Assembly: GCA_963680875.1 (NCBI GenBank)
Contig: OY804579.1
Location: forward strand, 79,163,095 to 79,227,094
Direction of reading: 5' to 3'
Source of the DNA: Bathymodiolus brooksi
Lineage: Eukaryota > Mollusca > Bivalvia > Mytilida > Modiolidae
Length of the DNA: 64,000 bases
Shown here: positions 38,801-46,050 of the stretch, one piece after another
How the letters are laid out: the number at the start of each line of letters is the position of its first letter
Numbering within the stretch: position 1 is the first letter of the stretch
The notes under the pieces: model-generated
The model's database searches: none
What the model was told of the DNA's origin: nothing
What the model saw: only the letters and a program-made list of their open reading frames with translations
Program-made: the position numbers and the translations under genes

Positions 38801-41389
38801 AAATATTTTGTTGTTTTATTTGCAAATACTAACTGACATATCGCGATTTTCATTACTCTTTTATTTGCATAAGGAGAGTTTGAAGATACCAAAGGGGTAA
38901 TCAGAATCCGTAATGGAAAGACAACACACTGGCCAAAAGAAAAAGGACAAAAGGACATACACATAAAACTAAATAAATTTATCTCATTTAATTTATTAAT
39001 TGGTCTTAATTCTAAAATCTGTAGATTTGTCATATACATGTAGCACTAATATCAAGAATTTACCATTTCACGGAACATGCTATCACTTCAAATAGGAAAA
39101 TCTTTAAAAAGTGCACATCAAAGAAAAGTCAAAGCATCGCATATTACTAATATTAACACATTTCACATCACAAAAAACAGTAAGTAGCATTATTTAAGAA
39201 TTGAATGCATTCTTTTGAAGTTGCATTGGGGGTATGAAAGCGTTGACCGAAGTACATTTTCAATGAAGTGCGGTAGCGCTTCATGTTGAAAATGTAGTTC
39301 GATCAACGCTTCCATACCCCAATGAAACTTCAAAAGAATGCATTCGATTCTTATAATTATATTTAAACCACACCAAAATTTAATATAGTTGAATTTTTCG
39401 TTGTGAGTTTTATTTGTTAGATTATTTGCAAGTTCGGATTTGAGTTTCATTGGGATGTGAAACATCTCTTTTATAATCATGTGACCACTTCATAACCAAT
39501 CATATTGTAACATTTCAATGAAAAACGGAAGTAATGTAATTATTTCATATTGACATAACCTAATATTACCATATTTAGCTTTACATCAGTCTTATAATTA
39601 CGTACAAAATTCACTTTCATCAATCAAAAGACCCTCGTTTCCACTAATAACGAGTTCCAATAAAACCCTATATTAACATATTAAATTCGAATACACTTAT
39701 CTTTAAGCGCATAAAGTAAACACATACCCCATAGAAATCAGGCAATCCCACACTTCCAGTAGAATTTGTGTCAGATGGTTTAGTCTTGTTTTCTTCTTTC
39801 ACAAAACGATCCCTCCTGTCTAATTCCAGTAACCATATTGCTGGAATTGTACTGCACAAGTAAAGGAAGAAGCAGGGGCAAAACCTGAAGCATACATTAT
39901 AAAATGAATCCTTTTTTGTGACTGTGTTTGACAAAGTTATGAACACATTAATGTTAACAAAGAATGGATAGAGTAACACGACGGGTGTCGCTAGTGAGGC
40001 ATGAACTGTTTTTCATTCTGGAGCATCTGTGTTCATCCCCGATTGATTTTGTGGGATTCGTGTTGCTTAATGTTTACCTCTTTTTTCTTAGGCTTAGTTG
40101 TTTGTGGAACATTGTTTGTCTGTTTTCTTAGGCTTAGTTGTTTGTGGAACATTGTTTGTCTGTTTTCTTAGGCTTAGTTGTTTGTGGAACAATGTTTGTC
40201 TGTTTTCTTTGGCCTAGTTGTTTGTGGAACATTGTTTGTCTGTTTTCTTTGGCTTAGTTGTTTGTGGAATATTGTTTGTCTGTTTTCTTTGGCTTAGTTG
40301 TTTGTGGAATATTGTTTGTCTGTTTTTTTAGGCTTAGTTGTTTGTGGAACATTGTTTGTCTGTTTTCTTAGGCTTAGTTGTTTGTGGAACATTGTTTGTC
40401 TGTTTTCTTAGGCTTAGTTGTTTGTGGAATATTGTTTGTCTGTTTTCTTAGGCTTAGTTGTTTGTGGAATATTGTTTGTCTGTTTTCTTAGGCTTAGTTG
40501 TTTGTGGAACATTGTTTGTCTGTTTTCTTAGGCTTAGTTGTTTGTGGAACATTGTTTGTATGTTTTCTTAGGCTTAGTTGTTTGTGGAATATTGTTTGTC
40601 TGTTTTCCTTTTCTGTCTAATCACTATATAACATTCATGATTTGGATTCGAAAATGGAAGAAGACTTTTGAAGAAATTCTCCAATAATTTGAAGCAATCT
40701 CGAAAACACATCAACACATAAACACATAATACAATATTGAAAAGTAATCATATACTCTCGAGTCAGCACAGATTAATACATGCTTTACCTGCCCAGGTAC
40801 AACAAAGTGACGAGATAAAACTTCTATTTTCAAAATTAATTGTTTCAGACACCAAAAAATTGTATTTGATTATTTTTTGTACATAATACATTTAGATTTT
40901 TGTTTCGATGGCATTGCAGAATGTATTTTATTGTTTGAAGAGACAGTGAATGCAATATTCTTTTTTTATGTCGTCACATGTCATTAATTATATATATATA
41001 TATTTGCACTTGTATGGTTCTGACCACACCAATAAAATATAATTGGTTTGGGGATTAAGATTAATTAAAAAAAAAAAAAAAAACAGAAGAAGAAGAAGAA
41101 GCAAAATAACATTATACATACAAACTATAGTGAATTTAAAAACAAAAGTAAATAAAAAAGATATAAAGAATCGTATGTGAATCATTTAAAACCCATACCA
41201 TTTATACTCCATTCCTCGTCTGGCGATAATAGTCAGCAATCCTTCAATAAGAAAAGCACCATCAGCAATGGCTAAATACCAAAACTTCTGATTGCCTGCA
41301 ATGTTCACAACTCTCCAAATTGCTAATAAACTATGGATTAATAGCACAATCCGAACAAAAGTCGCTTTAATGATGTTAAAAAATTTCAT
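2093..41389 (-). CDS. TMEM26: TMEM26-like multi-pass membrane protein, three coding exons
   Basis: Coding exons are 41389-41199, 39884-39728 and 2863-2093. Donors are GTATGG and GTATGT; acceptors are TTCAG and ACACAG. Exon lengths of 191, 157 and 771 bp join in frame to give 372 aa, close to the roughly 370 aa of vertebrate TMEM26. Exon 1 carries LLIHSLLAIWRV, exon 2 carries FLYLCSTIPAIWLLEL, and exon 3 carries MIIGRWLLPRG (about residues 140-150), FIGMASDITE and FFTAKNLLV (about 273-281), all TMEM26 family signatures. About eight hydrophobic segments are visible, near residues 8-27, 36-57, 64-86, 128-147, 158-176, 189-208, 240-262 and 266-293, followed by a hydrophilic Asn/Arg-rich tail. The molecular function of the family is poorly known; in vertebrates it is used as a marker of beige adipocytes. 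Intron 1 is 1314 bp and intron 2 is 36,864 bp, about half of it minisatellite. An extra exon inside intron 2 cannot be excluded. Confidence 0.9.
3005..3285 (-). mobile_element. tRNA-derived SINE, type I, inside TMEM26 intron 2
   Basis: On the minus strand the head reads GGTGGTGTAATGGTTACC (A-box-like), then GGGCTCGAGCC (B-box-like). It is followed by a body with GTGAGCTAGCACTATAAA and an end near GAGGACCTCATCATC. The same head and tail recur at 49285-49512, 51010-51130 and 56755-57000, which shows a dispersed family. It lies about 140 bp beyond the exon 3 acceptor. Confidence 0.7.
3290..4685. other. Intronic DNA with no recognised feature
   Basis: AT-rich intron sequence of TMEM26 intron 2. 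No gene, array or element boundary was recognised. Confidence 0.5.
4686..5873. repeat. Minisatellite array A: 18 tandem copies of a 66-bp unit
   Basis: The unit begins GTTAGGATCGTAGACGTCTG and continues through CCGGGCCACAAGTC and CACTACTGGCATGGG. Starts at 4686, 4752, 5082 and 5808 are exact multiples of 66, so no net insertion or deletion separates the copies. Variation is by point changes such as GGCATGTG versus GGTATGGG. Because 66 is divisible by three and the minus strand lacks stops in two frames, long spurious frames of 22-residue repeats appear. It lies in TMEM26 intron 2. Confidence 0.95.
5874..7080. other. Intronic DNA with no recognised feature
   Basis: AT-rich TMEM26 intron sequence between arrays A and B. 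Nothing recognisable was seen. Confidence 0.5.
7081..7205 (-). repeat. Dispersed repeat segment flanking array B
   Basis: Read on the minus strand it contains TTTTGGCTCTCATGTTTAG, GGTTTACTTGCTC, AGACTTTCAAGCTATTTG and TTATTCCAGGAACG. The middle part matches the plus-strand right flank of array C at 25009-25062, including the identical 13-mer GGTTTACTTGCTC. The outer part, CGTTCCTGGAATAACCTTC (7081-7099), recurs as CGTACCTGGAATAAACTTC at 17976-17994 beyond the other end of array B. I take it for a piece of a mytilid dispersed repeat. Confidence 0.65.
7317..17908. repeat. Giant minisatellite array B: 331 tandem copies of a 32-bp unit
   Basis: The unit starts TGACTGTTGGGTGGACGATA and ends ACCCACAAACAC. 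Unit starts sampled at 7317, 10037, 13045, 16021 and 17877 all have the same remainder modulo 32, so there is no net indel between them over 10.6 kb. Variants are substitutions such as CCGCAAAC, CATTGACTG, TGTCGGG and GATGGACG. Each unit has a short inverted repeat TGGGT...ACCCA with an 8-base loop. The minus strand, which is the TMEM26 sense strand, has no stop in any frame of the unit, so all three minus frames stay open for over 3,300 codons. I regard these as non-coding. Internal duplications in whole-unit multiples are listed in the findings. Confidence 0.97.
17909..18164. other. 256-bp spacer between arrays B and C
   Basis: Unique AT-rich DNA apart from CGTACCTGGAATAAACTTC at 17976-17994, which matches the far flank of array B at 7081-7099 in the same orientation. 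Confidence 0.6.
18165..25010. repeat. Minisatellite array C: about 118 tandem copies of a 58-bp unit
   Basis: The unit starts GGTCTACGGGTTCTCATCAT and continues GTGGGCTCAAACTTTTGG then TTATCCTGTTTCGGATCTAT. Most units are 58 bp; shorter variants (for example 52 bp at 18977-19028) lack part of the CTCAAAC segment. Substitutions give families such as GTGTGCGGG, CATGGGGGC and CTATGGGTT. The plus strand has no stops in most units in any frame, producing overlapping spurious frames. A higher-order period of about 1263 bp is present. The last unit passes into GGTTTACTTGCTC, a dispersed-repeat sequence shared with the left flank of array B. Confidence 0.95.
25009..25062 (+). repeat. Dispersed repeat segment at the right end of array C
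   Basis: GGTTTACTTGCTCCTAGAG, then ACTTTTAAATTATTTGG and TTTTTCAATCTTTTGACT, align with the reverse complement of 7105-7170. It is therefore an inverted copy of the same repeat that borders array B. Confidence 0.65.
25121..25310 (+). repeat. Dispersed bivalve-type repeat, copy 1
   Basis: Contains CCCTTCCGTAGCACCTGTG, CTCGATCTTTAGTTTGATG, GTAGATCGTTGTTGTCTG and ACCCCTTTGGTATCTTC. The same order of motifs is found at 47998-48222, reversed at about 38870-38965, and in part at 39985-40110. I recall this family as common in Mytilus sequences; no coding potential is evident. Confidence 0.65.
25434..25706 (+). mobile_element. tRNA-derived SINE, type II
   Basis: The head GAGGTGGCTCAATGAGCTAG and the box GGCGTGCGTTCACACCCG resemble tRNA A and B boxes. 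The body has CTCGACTCGCAGCCGCAAG and the 3' domain has GATATAGCTGAAATATTGC and GTGGCGTTAAAC. A near-complete second copy lies at 47020-47275, and further copies sharing the 3' domain are listed separately. The conserved 3' domain suggests a superfamily such as the MetaSINEs, but I cannot confirm this. Confidence 0.8.
26023..26135 (+). repeat. Left terminal inverted repeat of the 7.4-kb element
   Basis: Begins GTGAAACAATCGTTCACA, contains TGTGGTACAAGCA and CCCGTTAGCCACGTG, and ends near CAAAATGGCCGCC. Its partner is 33309-33421. Confidence 0.6.
26977..27098. repeat. 61-bp tandem duplication inside the pseudogene
   Basis: The segment starting AAGGCCCTTTGACTTTTCAG occurs at 26977 and again at 27038, with identical following sequence. 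61 is not a multiple of three, so the duplication shifts the frame and is one inactivating lesion. The near-perfect identity indicates a recent event. Confidence 0.9.
29037..30149. mobile_element. 1113-bp non-autonomous DNA transposon with perfect 8-bp target-site duplication
   Basis: CTTTGATC is present at 29029-29036 and 30150-30157, immediately outside the element. The ends are imperfect inverted repeats: GGTTCATTCAGCC...CCAACATTT on the left and, on the other strand, GGTGTCTTCAACC...TCAACATTT on the right (about 19 of 26 positions). The element interrupts the pseudogene frame exactly between MDKIK and DTVAYLNP. The interior is very AT-rich and has no transposase. It contains degenerate tandem blocks with GGATATTATAAGCA (29350-29525) and GCTTGGAGTGA (29605-29685). 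The 8-bp duplication fits hAT or Merlin; ends starting GG lean towards Merlin. Confidence 0.8.
30573..31272 (+). mobile_element. 5'-truncated LINE: last part of the reverse-transcriptase ORF plus 3' UTR
   Basis: The plus strand encodes STNIYDKRYDFNFKI, CSNIPASLAYGAYISQLIRH and YSDFLKRHYHLRNRLLDQGY, then after a TAA nonsense codon near 30780 continues LIRSLKKF and FRYQDLVEIYSV. This is the C-terminal end of a LINE ORF2 family common in invertebrates. The downstream segment includes CACCATTTCTTTAGAAATGC, GCCTGTACCAAGTCAGG and TTCGGAGTTCAGTAATTTTG, which I recall from bivalve LINE 3' ends. It is inserted antisense into the pseudogene between MDN and IDHNP, with host sequence resuming on both sides. 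Confidence 0.8.
33309..33421 (-). repeat. Right terminal inverted repeat of the 7.4-kb element
   Basis: On the minus strand it reads GTGAAATCGTTCAG, TTTGTGGTACAAGCA, AACGTTGGCATGGG, CCCGTTAGCCACCTG and CAAAATAGCGGC. Its partner is 26023-26135. Confidence 0.6.
33422..35519. other. Intronic DNA with no recognised gene
   Basis: TMEM26 intron 2 sequence. There is an A-rich tract near 33920-33965. The part from about 34550 is less AT-rich and may be a decayed retroelement continuous with 35520-36060, but no motif was recognised. Confidence 0.4.
35520..36060 (-). pseudogene. Degenerate coding-like segment of unknown origin
   Basis: One minus-strand frame reads through about 180 codons with only three stops. 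It includes FDNQGINPVAFFFSKPAFGG, ASFMRCFKVVVSSF, PAPTQARITSVRSIPSADF, SDSEVADSSVSSKDQLRTRV and YSLFRDVVHVPL. The Ser/Pro/Asp-rich composition resembles a retroelement gag-type region, but no family was recognised. The density of frames against background is the only evidence. Confidence 0.3.
36955..37090. repeat. Long hairpin H1, first copy
   Basis: Arms of about 60 bases: AATGTTGTGTTAGTAATGAC through AGACATAGTGCAC pairs with GTGCACTATGTCTTCAACC through AACACAACATT. The loop contains CCCCTTCGGGTC. Confidence 0.85.
37447..37727. mobile_element. 281-bp MITE with TTA target-site duplication and poly-G/poly-C subtermini
   Basis: The left end is GGGACCGACAATTTAACTTG and the right end, read on the other strand, is GGGAACGACCATTTAACTTG. 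TTA is duplicated at 37444-37446 and 37728-37730. Just inside the ends are runs of about 17 G and about 20 C. The paralogous unit at 36527-37098 preserves the empty site (ATATTAGTCACC), which proves the boundaries. The 3-bp TTA duplication points to the PIF/Harbinger group. I recall this element as abundant in mussel sequences. Confidence 0.9.
37812..37946. repeat. Long hairpin H1, second copy, with inverted loop
   Basis: Same arms as 36955-37090, but the centre reads GACCCGAAGAA, the reverse complement of the copy 1 centre (TTCGGGTC), so the loop lies in the opposite orientation. Confidence 0.8.
37952..39195. other. Intronic DNA with small repeat fragments
   Basis: No gene was seen. A 26-27 bp duplication around CTGGAAAATTAACAGACAG lies at 38630-38685. 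At about 38870-38965, GATACCAAAGGGGTAATCAG is a reversed fragment of the dispersed repeat found at 25121-25310. Confidence 0.5.
39196..39352. repeat. Long hairpin H2
   Basis: AAGAATTGAATGCATTC, CTTTTGAAGTTGCATTGGGG and GAAAATGT-type motifs on the left pair with CCCCAATGAAACTTCAAAAG and GAATGCATTCGATTCTT on the right. The arms are about 75 bases with a very short loop near GAAGTGCGGTAGCGCTTC. It lies 375 bp intronic of TMEM26 exon 2. Confidence 0.85.
39728..39884 (-). CDS. TMEM26: TMEM26-like gene, coding exon 2
   Basis: The acceptor ATGCTTCAG precedes G TTT TGC CCC, which completes the Trp codon split by exon 1. The 157-bp exon encodes FCPCFFLYLCSTIPAIWLLE and an Asn/Thr-rich loop ending in DFYG before the donor GTATGT. 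NKT and NST in the loop are potential N-glycosylation sites. Confidence 0.9.
39985..40082 (+). repeat. Partial dispersed bivalve-type repeat in TMEM26 intron 1
   Basis: GGGTGTCGCTAGTGAGGCATG, TCTGGAGCATCTGTGTTCAT and GGGATTCGTGTTGCTTAATG correspond to the first half of the repeat at 25121-25310. Its second half is replaced by the 40-bp array. Confidence 0.55.
40083..40607. repeat. Minisatellite array D: about 13 copies of a 40-bp unit
   Basis: The unit is TTTTCTTAGGCTTAGTTGTT followed by TGTGGAACATTGTTTGTCTG. Copies differ only by single bases (for example GGAATATTG). It sits in TMEM26 intron 1 inside a copy of the dispersed repeat seen at 25121 and 47998, whose GTTTGTCTG motif supplies the unit. 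Confidence 0.95.
41199..41389 (-). CDS. TMEM26: TMEM26-like gene, coding exon 1
   Basis: The ATG at 41389 opens MKFFNIIKATFVRI, the first membrane segment LLIHSLLAIWRV and the second segment FWYLAIADGAFLIEGLLTII. The exon ends within the Trp codon (TG) at the donor GTATGG. The start matches the N-terminus of vertebrate TMEM26, where an LLFLLHSLVGVWRV stretch follows closely. Confidence 0.9.
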
Positions 41390-41461
41390 TTTTTCACTGT
41401 TAAGTTCCAGTTGATATTTCTTCGTCGATTCTAGTCTAGTCAGACTCTTGATTGTTTTGCG

Positions 41462-41540
41462 CTGATTGGTCGCACAGTCAGTGTTTTGCTGTTTATATCA
41501 TTAGATCCATGAATGGCGATTGCGAACTCTGATTGGTATA
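41462..41540 (-). promoter_or_regulatory. Candidate proximal promoter of the TMEM26-like gene
   Basis: On the minus strand a CCAAT (41535-41531) is followed about 35 bp later by TATAAA (41497-41492), and the ATG is about 100 bp downstream. A second CCAAT lies at 41469-41465. The arrangement is plausible but rests only on short motifs. Confidence 0.35.
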
Positions 41541-42904
41541 GGTAATTAATGAAATGATTGATCTGCGTGTGTAACTTTTGTCACTGCCTTTCCCAAATAT
41601 TACGCACTACATCCACACAACAACAAAAAACTCCTCTGTTCAATAATATAGATATAATAGCAATAATTAACTCATTCATTCTATATATTTGTTCTCCATA
41701 AAAGTTTCGTCATTACAAGGTCAGTTATTGTCGCATCCGTGATAGGTTTGGAATTTAAATAATAGAATTATATTGTGTTAAAATTCTCAATCAATGGATT
41801 TCCAGTGCGGTTAATTAATAACGCTAAATGAGTTTTTAAATAGTTCTTTCAACAGAAAAGTTATAGTCCCAGCTGAGTAAGGAACGGTTGATGAAACTTG
41901 ATCAAATGAAATTTCCGAAACTCGGAAAAACAACACGAAACAGAAATTCACGGTATGTTTCCTACACGCTCCTTTTACATACTATATAGCTATATCCTAA
42001 TATTTGTTTGTGGTAATGAGAAGATAATTAGTGTAGACTATTGAAAACATTATATAATATTGCAGTGCTTACTCTCCTCTCCACGTCTAAATCACGAATT
42101 TGACCGTTATTTCACATTTGTTTGTCAATATATGTGAACTAACTTATTTTACATATAATTTTTCACAATTAAGGGTGACTTTAAAGCGTGTGTTAAGAGA
42201 AACAAATATTTAACGTCATTGCTGAGATCTAAGTAACATATGGTCCGAAAAACTAACAAACAGAAATAATTTGTTAGTCTTAATGTTGCTACAATAACAC
42301 TACAATGATTTTATTGCCATGGGGAGGCGGTAGAAAACTTATCATTTTTATATGTATGGATATTAAGATAGAGCATAAAAGCATTATTTTGTATTTTAAG
42401 ATAAATTTCATTTTATTGATGTTTTCCCTTTGAGTAAAAAAAAATGTTTCATGATACTACTTTTTAAGCACAAATCGAACCACATTACCATATCAGAATA
42501 AAGTACACAGAAATATAACCACAAAACATGAAGAAGAGGGTAGAAGGGTTTCTAATCTAAAATTCCCGTTAAATAATTGGTTTCCCAAACCCAGAAAATT
42601 ACAGAACCGCATCCTGAATCCCGATAATGTTGAATTCCGAGATCAGTACGTTTCAATGCCAAAATCCCGAATTCCATCGAAATAAAAGGTTCAACCCCGA
42701 TGTCCCGAAAAAGATCAGATATGTTTTCTGTTAGCTATCACATTCTTTTACTGTATCAACTAACAAACCATACCACAGCCGTCGGAACAGTTTCAAAATA
42801 CAATCTCAAAAACGTAGAAACAAAGACAAAATCGACACCCCTAAGCAGAAATACATGAATGCTCACTTTTTGGCTTGGTACAGGCACTTCAATAAAAGGT
42901 GGCG
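41541..42904. other. Intergenic DNA upstream of TMEM26, no gene seen
   Basis: AT-rich. Around 42580-42720, repeated phrases with CCCGA (AATCCCGATAATG, AAATCCCGAATTCC, GATGTCCCGAAAA) indicate a decayed dispersed repeat. Confidence 0.45.
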
Positions 42905-43185
42905 GTTATAAACTAGTTTTATGGGCCCAAACCTTCCCTCTTAGTGAAATAATGCGGTCATGCAAGTGTTTTCCACATGTGAGAAAAATACCAACCCTCA
43001 CATATAAACGATAAATTAAAAAAAAAAAGGTGATCAGTAGTGCTATCACGTAGCTTGAAAGGGTGCACTGATTCGTGCAAGGTACCAATCGTGAAATCAT
43101 CATTAAAATATACATCGGGAATAGGTTTGTAAGTTGTTAAGACACGGGGATATCCGTCGATCAATTCATGACGAGGACCATTAAA
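42905..43185 (-). repeat. Dispersed repeat with a conserved coding-like stretch, copy 1
   Basis: The minus strand reads FNGPRHELIDGYPRVLTTYK, PIPDVYFNDDFTIGTLHESV and HPFKLRDSTTD before losing the frame at an A-run. A diverged copy is at 48535-48775, sharing ATGATGATTTCAC and CACATGTGGAAAACACTTGC-type motifs. The source protein is not recognised. Confidence 0.55.
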
Positions 43186-43212
43186 CTGTCGTCGCTAGAA
43201 TCCCTTCACAAG

Positions 43213-44672
43213 TACCAAATTAAATGCTGTTTTTATACTCAAAACGGCTGCATGAACAAAAAAATATTACAACGGTTAATTCCGTCACGAATACCTGATC
43301 GATTCAGCAAACTCCTATGTTCCACGGCTGTACCATAACAAATAAACAAAGACGTTGAGCCTTGAAAACTTTCGACGTCATGGGGCCACACCAAGGTTTC
43401 ATTTACATGTTGTTAACATTTAAATTATTGAAACTGTTTCGCAAACCCGTTGTTTTGTTATGTGATATATTAATGCTATATTTATAAAGTTTATAAAATT
43501 TACTACATATGAAACTATTGATTTAGAAATTTAGTACAGTATTTTCCTTCATGAGACACCCCCATACGTGAAATATGACGCGACACATATTGTGACGTCA
43601 TTGAAGAATGACGTCAAAGGTACGGAAACGGACATCTAGAGATACGAAAAATGAAAACAAAAGAGACAAATTTATTTAATACAGTTGGATGTTGTATTTA
43701 AAAAAAAGGTTAAATCCGTAATATATCTGTTATTCAGCTATCAGACAGGGTATATAATGTGACATTCCCGGCCTAAGATCTATATTCCCTGTGCGCCTCA
43801 GGGAATATAGATCCTAAGCCGGGAATGTCACATTATATTACGAATTTAGTTTGTTACACATATTTTCATTGGTTCTTCAGTCCTGAATGTCAGCATATAT
43901 TCGGAAAACAGACGGGGTATATATTTCAGTCCCCAAAAAAGATTAAAACATGGACGACAAAACATTACGCTTCACTGAATCAATGGTATAATACGGAATA
44001 ATAAATGTATTTTTACCAAATTAAATGCTGTTTTTATACTCAAAACGGCTGCATGAACAAAAAAATATTACAACGGTTAATTCGTCACAAATACCTGATC
44101 GATTCAGCAAACTCTTATGTTCCACGGCTGTACCATAACAAATAAACAAAACGTCGAGCCTTGAAAACTTTCGACGTCATGGGGCCACACCAAAGTTTTA
44201 TTTACATGTTAACATTTAAATTATTGAAACTGTTTCGCAAACCCGTTGTTTTGTTATGTGATATATTAATGTTATATTTATAAAGTTTATAAAATTTACT
44301 ACATATGAAACTGTATTGATTTAGAAATTTAATACATTATTTTTCTTCATGAGACACCCAATACACATGAAATAGGACGCGACACATATTTTGACGTCAT
44401 TGAAGAATGACGTCAAAGGTACGGAGACGGACATCTAGAGATACGAAAAATGAAAAGAAAAGAGGCAAATTTATTTAATACAGCTGGATGTTGTATTTAA
44501 AAAAAACAATGGTTAAATCCGTAATATATCTGTTATTCAGCTATCAGATAGGGTATATAATGTGACATTCCCGGCTTATGATATATATTCCCTTCGGCTG
44601 CGCCTCAGGGAATATAGATCCTAAGCCGGGAATGTCACATTATATACCCTGTCTGATAGCTGAATAACATAT
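43213..44672. repeat. Tandem direct repeat of ~800-bp offset, each copy ending in hairpin H3
   Basis: Copy 1 (43213-43845) and copy 2 (44014-44672) share TACCAAATTAAATGCTG, CAAAACGGCTGCATGAAC, TTCGACGTCATGGGGCCAC and GACATCTAGAGATACGAAAA. Offsets are 801 bp at the start and 807 bp at the end. The 168-bp spacer is not duplicated. The 3' hairpin of copy 1 lacks the outer part of its right arm. No coding capacity was seen. Confidence 0.85.
43733..43845. repeat. Hairpin H3, first copy (right arm truncated)
   Basis: TAATGTGACATTCCCGGCC and CTATATTCCC pair with GGGAATATAG and GCCGGGAATGTCACATTATA. The outer arm GTTATTCAGCTATCAGAC has no partner here. Confidence 0.8.
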
Positions 44673-44675
44673 AAT
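44529..44675. repeat. Hairpin H3, second copy (complete)
   Basis: The outer arms TGTTATTCAGCTATCAGA and TCTGATAGCTGAATAACA, and the inner arms ATAATGTGACATTCCCGGC and GCCGGGAATGTCACATTAT, pair over about 65 bases. The loop is near TTCGGCTGCGCC. Confidence 0.85.
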
Positions 44676-45171
44676 GTTACCAGTAATAGCTGCACGTTTC
44701 TATATCGTCGATAATATTCTATTGGAGAATATTATTAAGTATTTATACGGAAAATCTTTTATCAAACAATATAACTGCTATATATTTGAAAACACAGAGG
44801 TGATGCAAATATTCAACATCAACAACGATTGCTAATGGAAAATGTAGGGCAAGTTTTTTATTCTTCGTTCGACGAATAAATAACTAACTTTACCGTGTTT
44901 GAACAAACATCGAAAGTTAAGGATGAACAGCTAGGATCACATGGAAACCAGATGATGAAATCGTCATGTGTAGAATAAGCAGCCCCATCTCCACGTGTGG
45001 CTCATGTGGTGTTACTCGGGGTTATTGTCAAAGTCCAGTAAATGTAGTAAGAGGGGTAAAAGAGACAGAAAGATACTACGAAAGTTAAAACAGAGTCATC
45101 GTTGAGATCAATCAATGCATGGTAGCGACCGAAGTGAAGACCTTAAATCTAAATGCCATGTTAAATATAAA
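44676..45171. other. Intergenic DNA with no recognised feature
   Basis: No gene or element boundary was seen. Confidence 0.5.
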
Positions 45172-45739
45172 AGTCCGTTTGACTTCTATAAATCTTCAGA
45201 AAAAAATTCTTAAAAATCCAGATGTATATTAATATATGATATATACGAACTCTGACAATTAATTTCAAAATTTTAGGTCCATTATTAAAAAAAATTTCCA
45301 TTAGGTCTCTGTGTTAATTATATTTTCTGAAGTGTAAAAATCTGGTAGGAGTGAGTACAAATAATAGACTATACCATGTGACATAGGGTATTTAAATATT
45401 AAAGGACATCAATAACAATTGACTATCACCTCAATGGTCAGTTTATGAGAAGTCTTTTAATATTTAAATGACCTATGTCACATGATACAATGAAATATAC
45501 ATTGAAAGCACATATCTGTTATTTTGGTTTGATGGTTGGGCTCTTACACTATTTGTACTCACTCCACGCATATTTTTACACTTCAGAAAATATAATTAAC
45601 ATAGAGACCTATTGGATAACTTCTTTAATAATGGACCAACATTTTTGAAATTAATTGTCAGATCTAGAAATAAAATTCTTGGTTTGAAAACTTGATTTTT
45701 AAGAATTTTTTCTGAAGATTTATAGAAGTCAAACGGACT
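45172..45739. mobile_element. 568-bp foldback element, inverted repeats over almost its whole length
   Basis: Both ends read AGTCCGTTTGACTTCTATAA inwards. The arms remain alignable through TCTGACAATTAATTTC, GGTCCATTATTAAA, TTAATTATATTTTCTGAAG and GAGTGAGTACAAATA to the centre near 45420, so each arm is about 250 bp. There is no coding capacity and no clean target duplication (ATAA occurs close to both ends). Confidence 0.8.
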
Positions 45740-45849
45740 ATAACAATTGTAATTTCTGTCACTGTTACTTTAATAACAAGTATCAAAAATATTATTGGCA
45801 ATGAATTGGCTTAAATGTTGATGAGATGGGAAGACACGGTCCACAATGG

Positions 45850-46050
45850 CAGATGTATTGAAAAAAAGGGGGGTGGTTATGGTGCTTAACGCAACTATCA
45901 ACGACAAATTTTATCACATTATGTTGTATCGAGTACACCTCGCCATGAGTGGCATTCGAACTCACAACTTTAGTGGTGATGGGCACGGATTACACAGTCT
46001 GTATACAACTACCATGCGATCACGACCACACACCCCTGTATTGAACTAGT
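45850..46050 (-). mobile_element. tRNA-derived SINE, type II relative, minus orientation
   Basis: On the minus strand: a head with CATGGTAGTTGTATACAG, GTTGTGAGTTCGAATGCC (B-box-like), GGCGAGGTGTACTCGATAC and ACATAATGTGATAAAATTTG. It matches the copies at 48905-49092 and 51990-52222. Confidence 0.7.

Noticed and set aside
43213..44672. Interpretation of the two ~650-bp direct repeats as retroviral-type LTRs
   Set aside because: Only 168 bp separates them, there is no primer-binding site or coding interior, and the copies end in hairpins rather than TG...CA with a target duplication.
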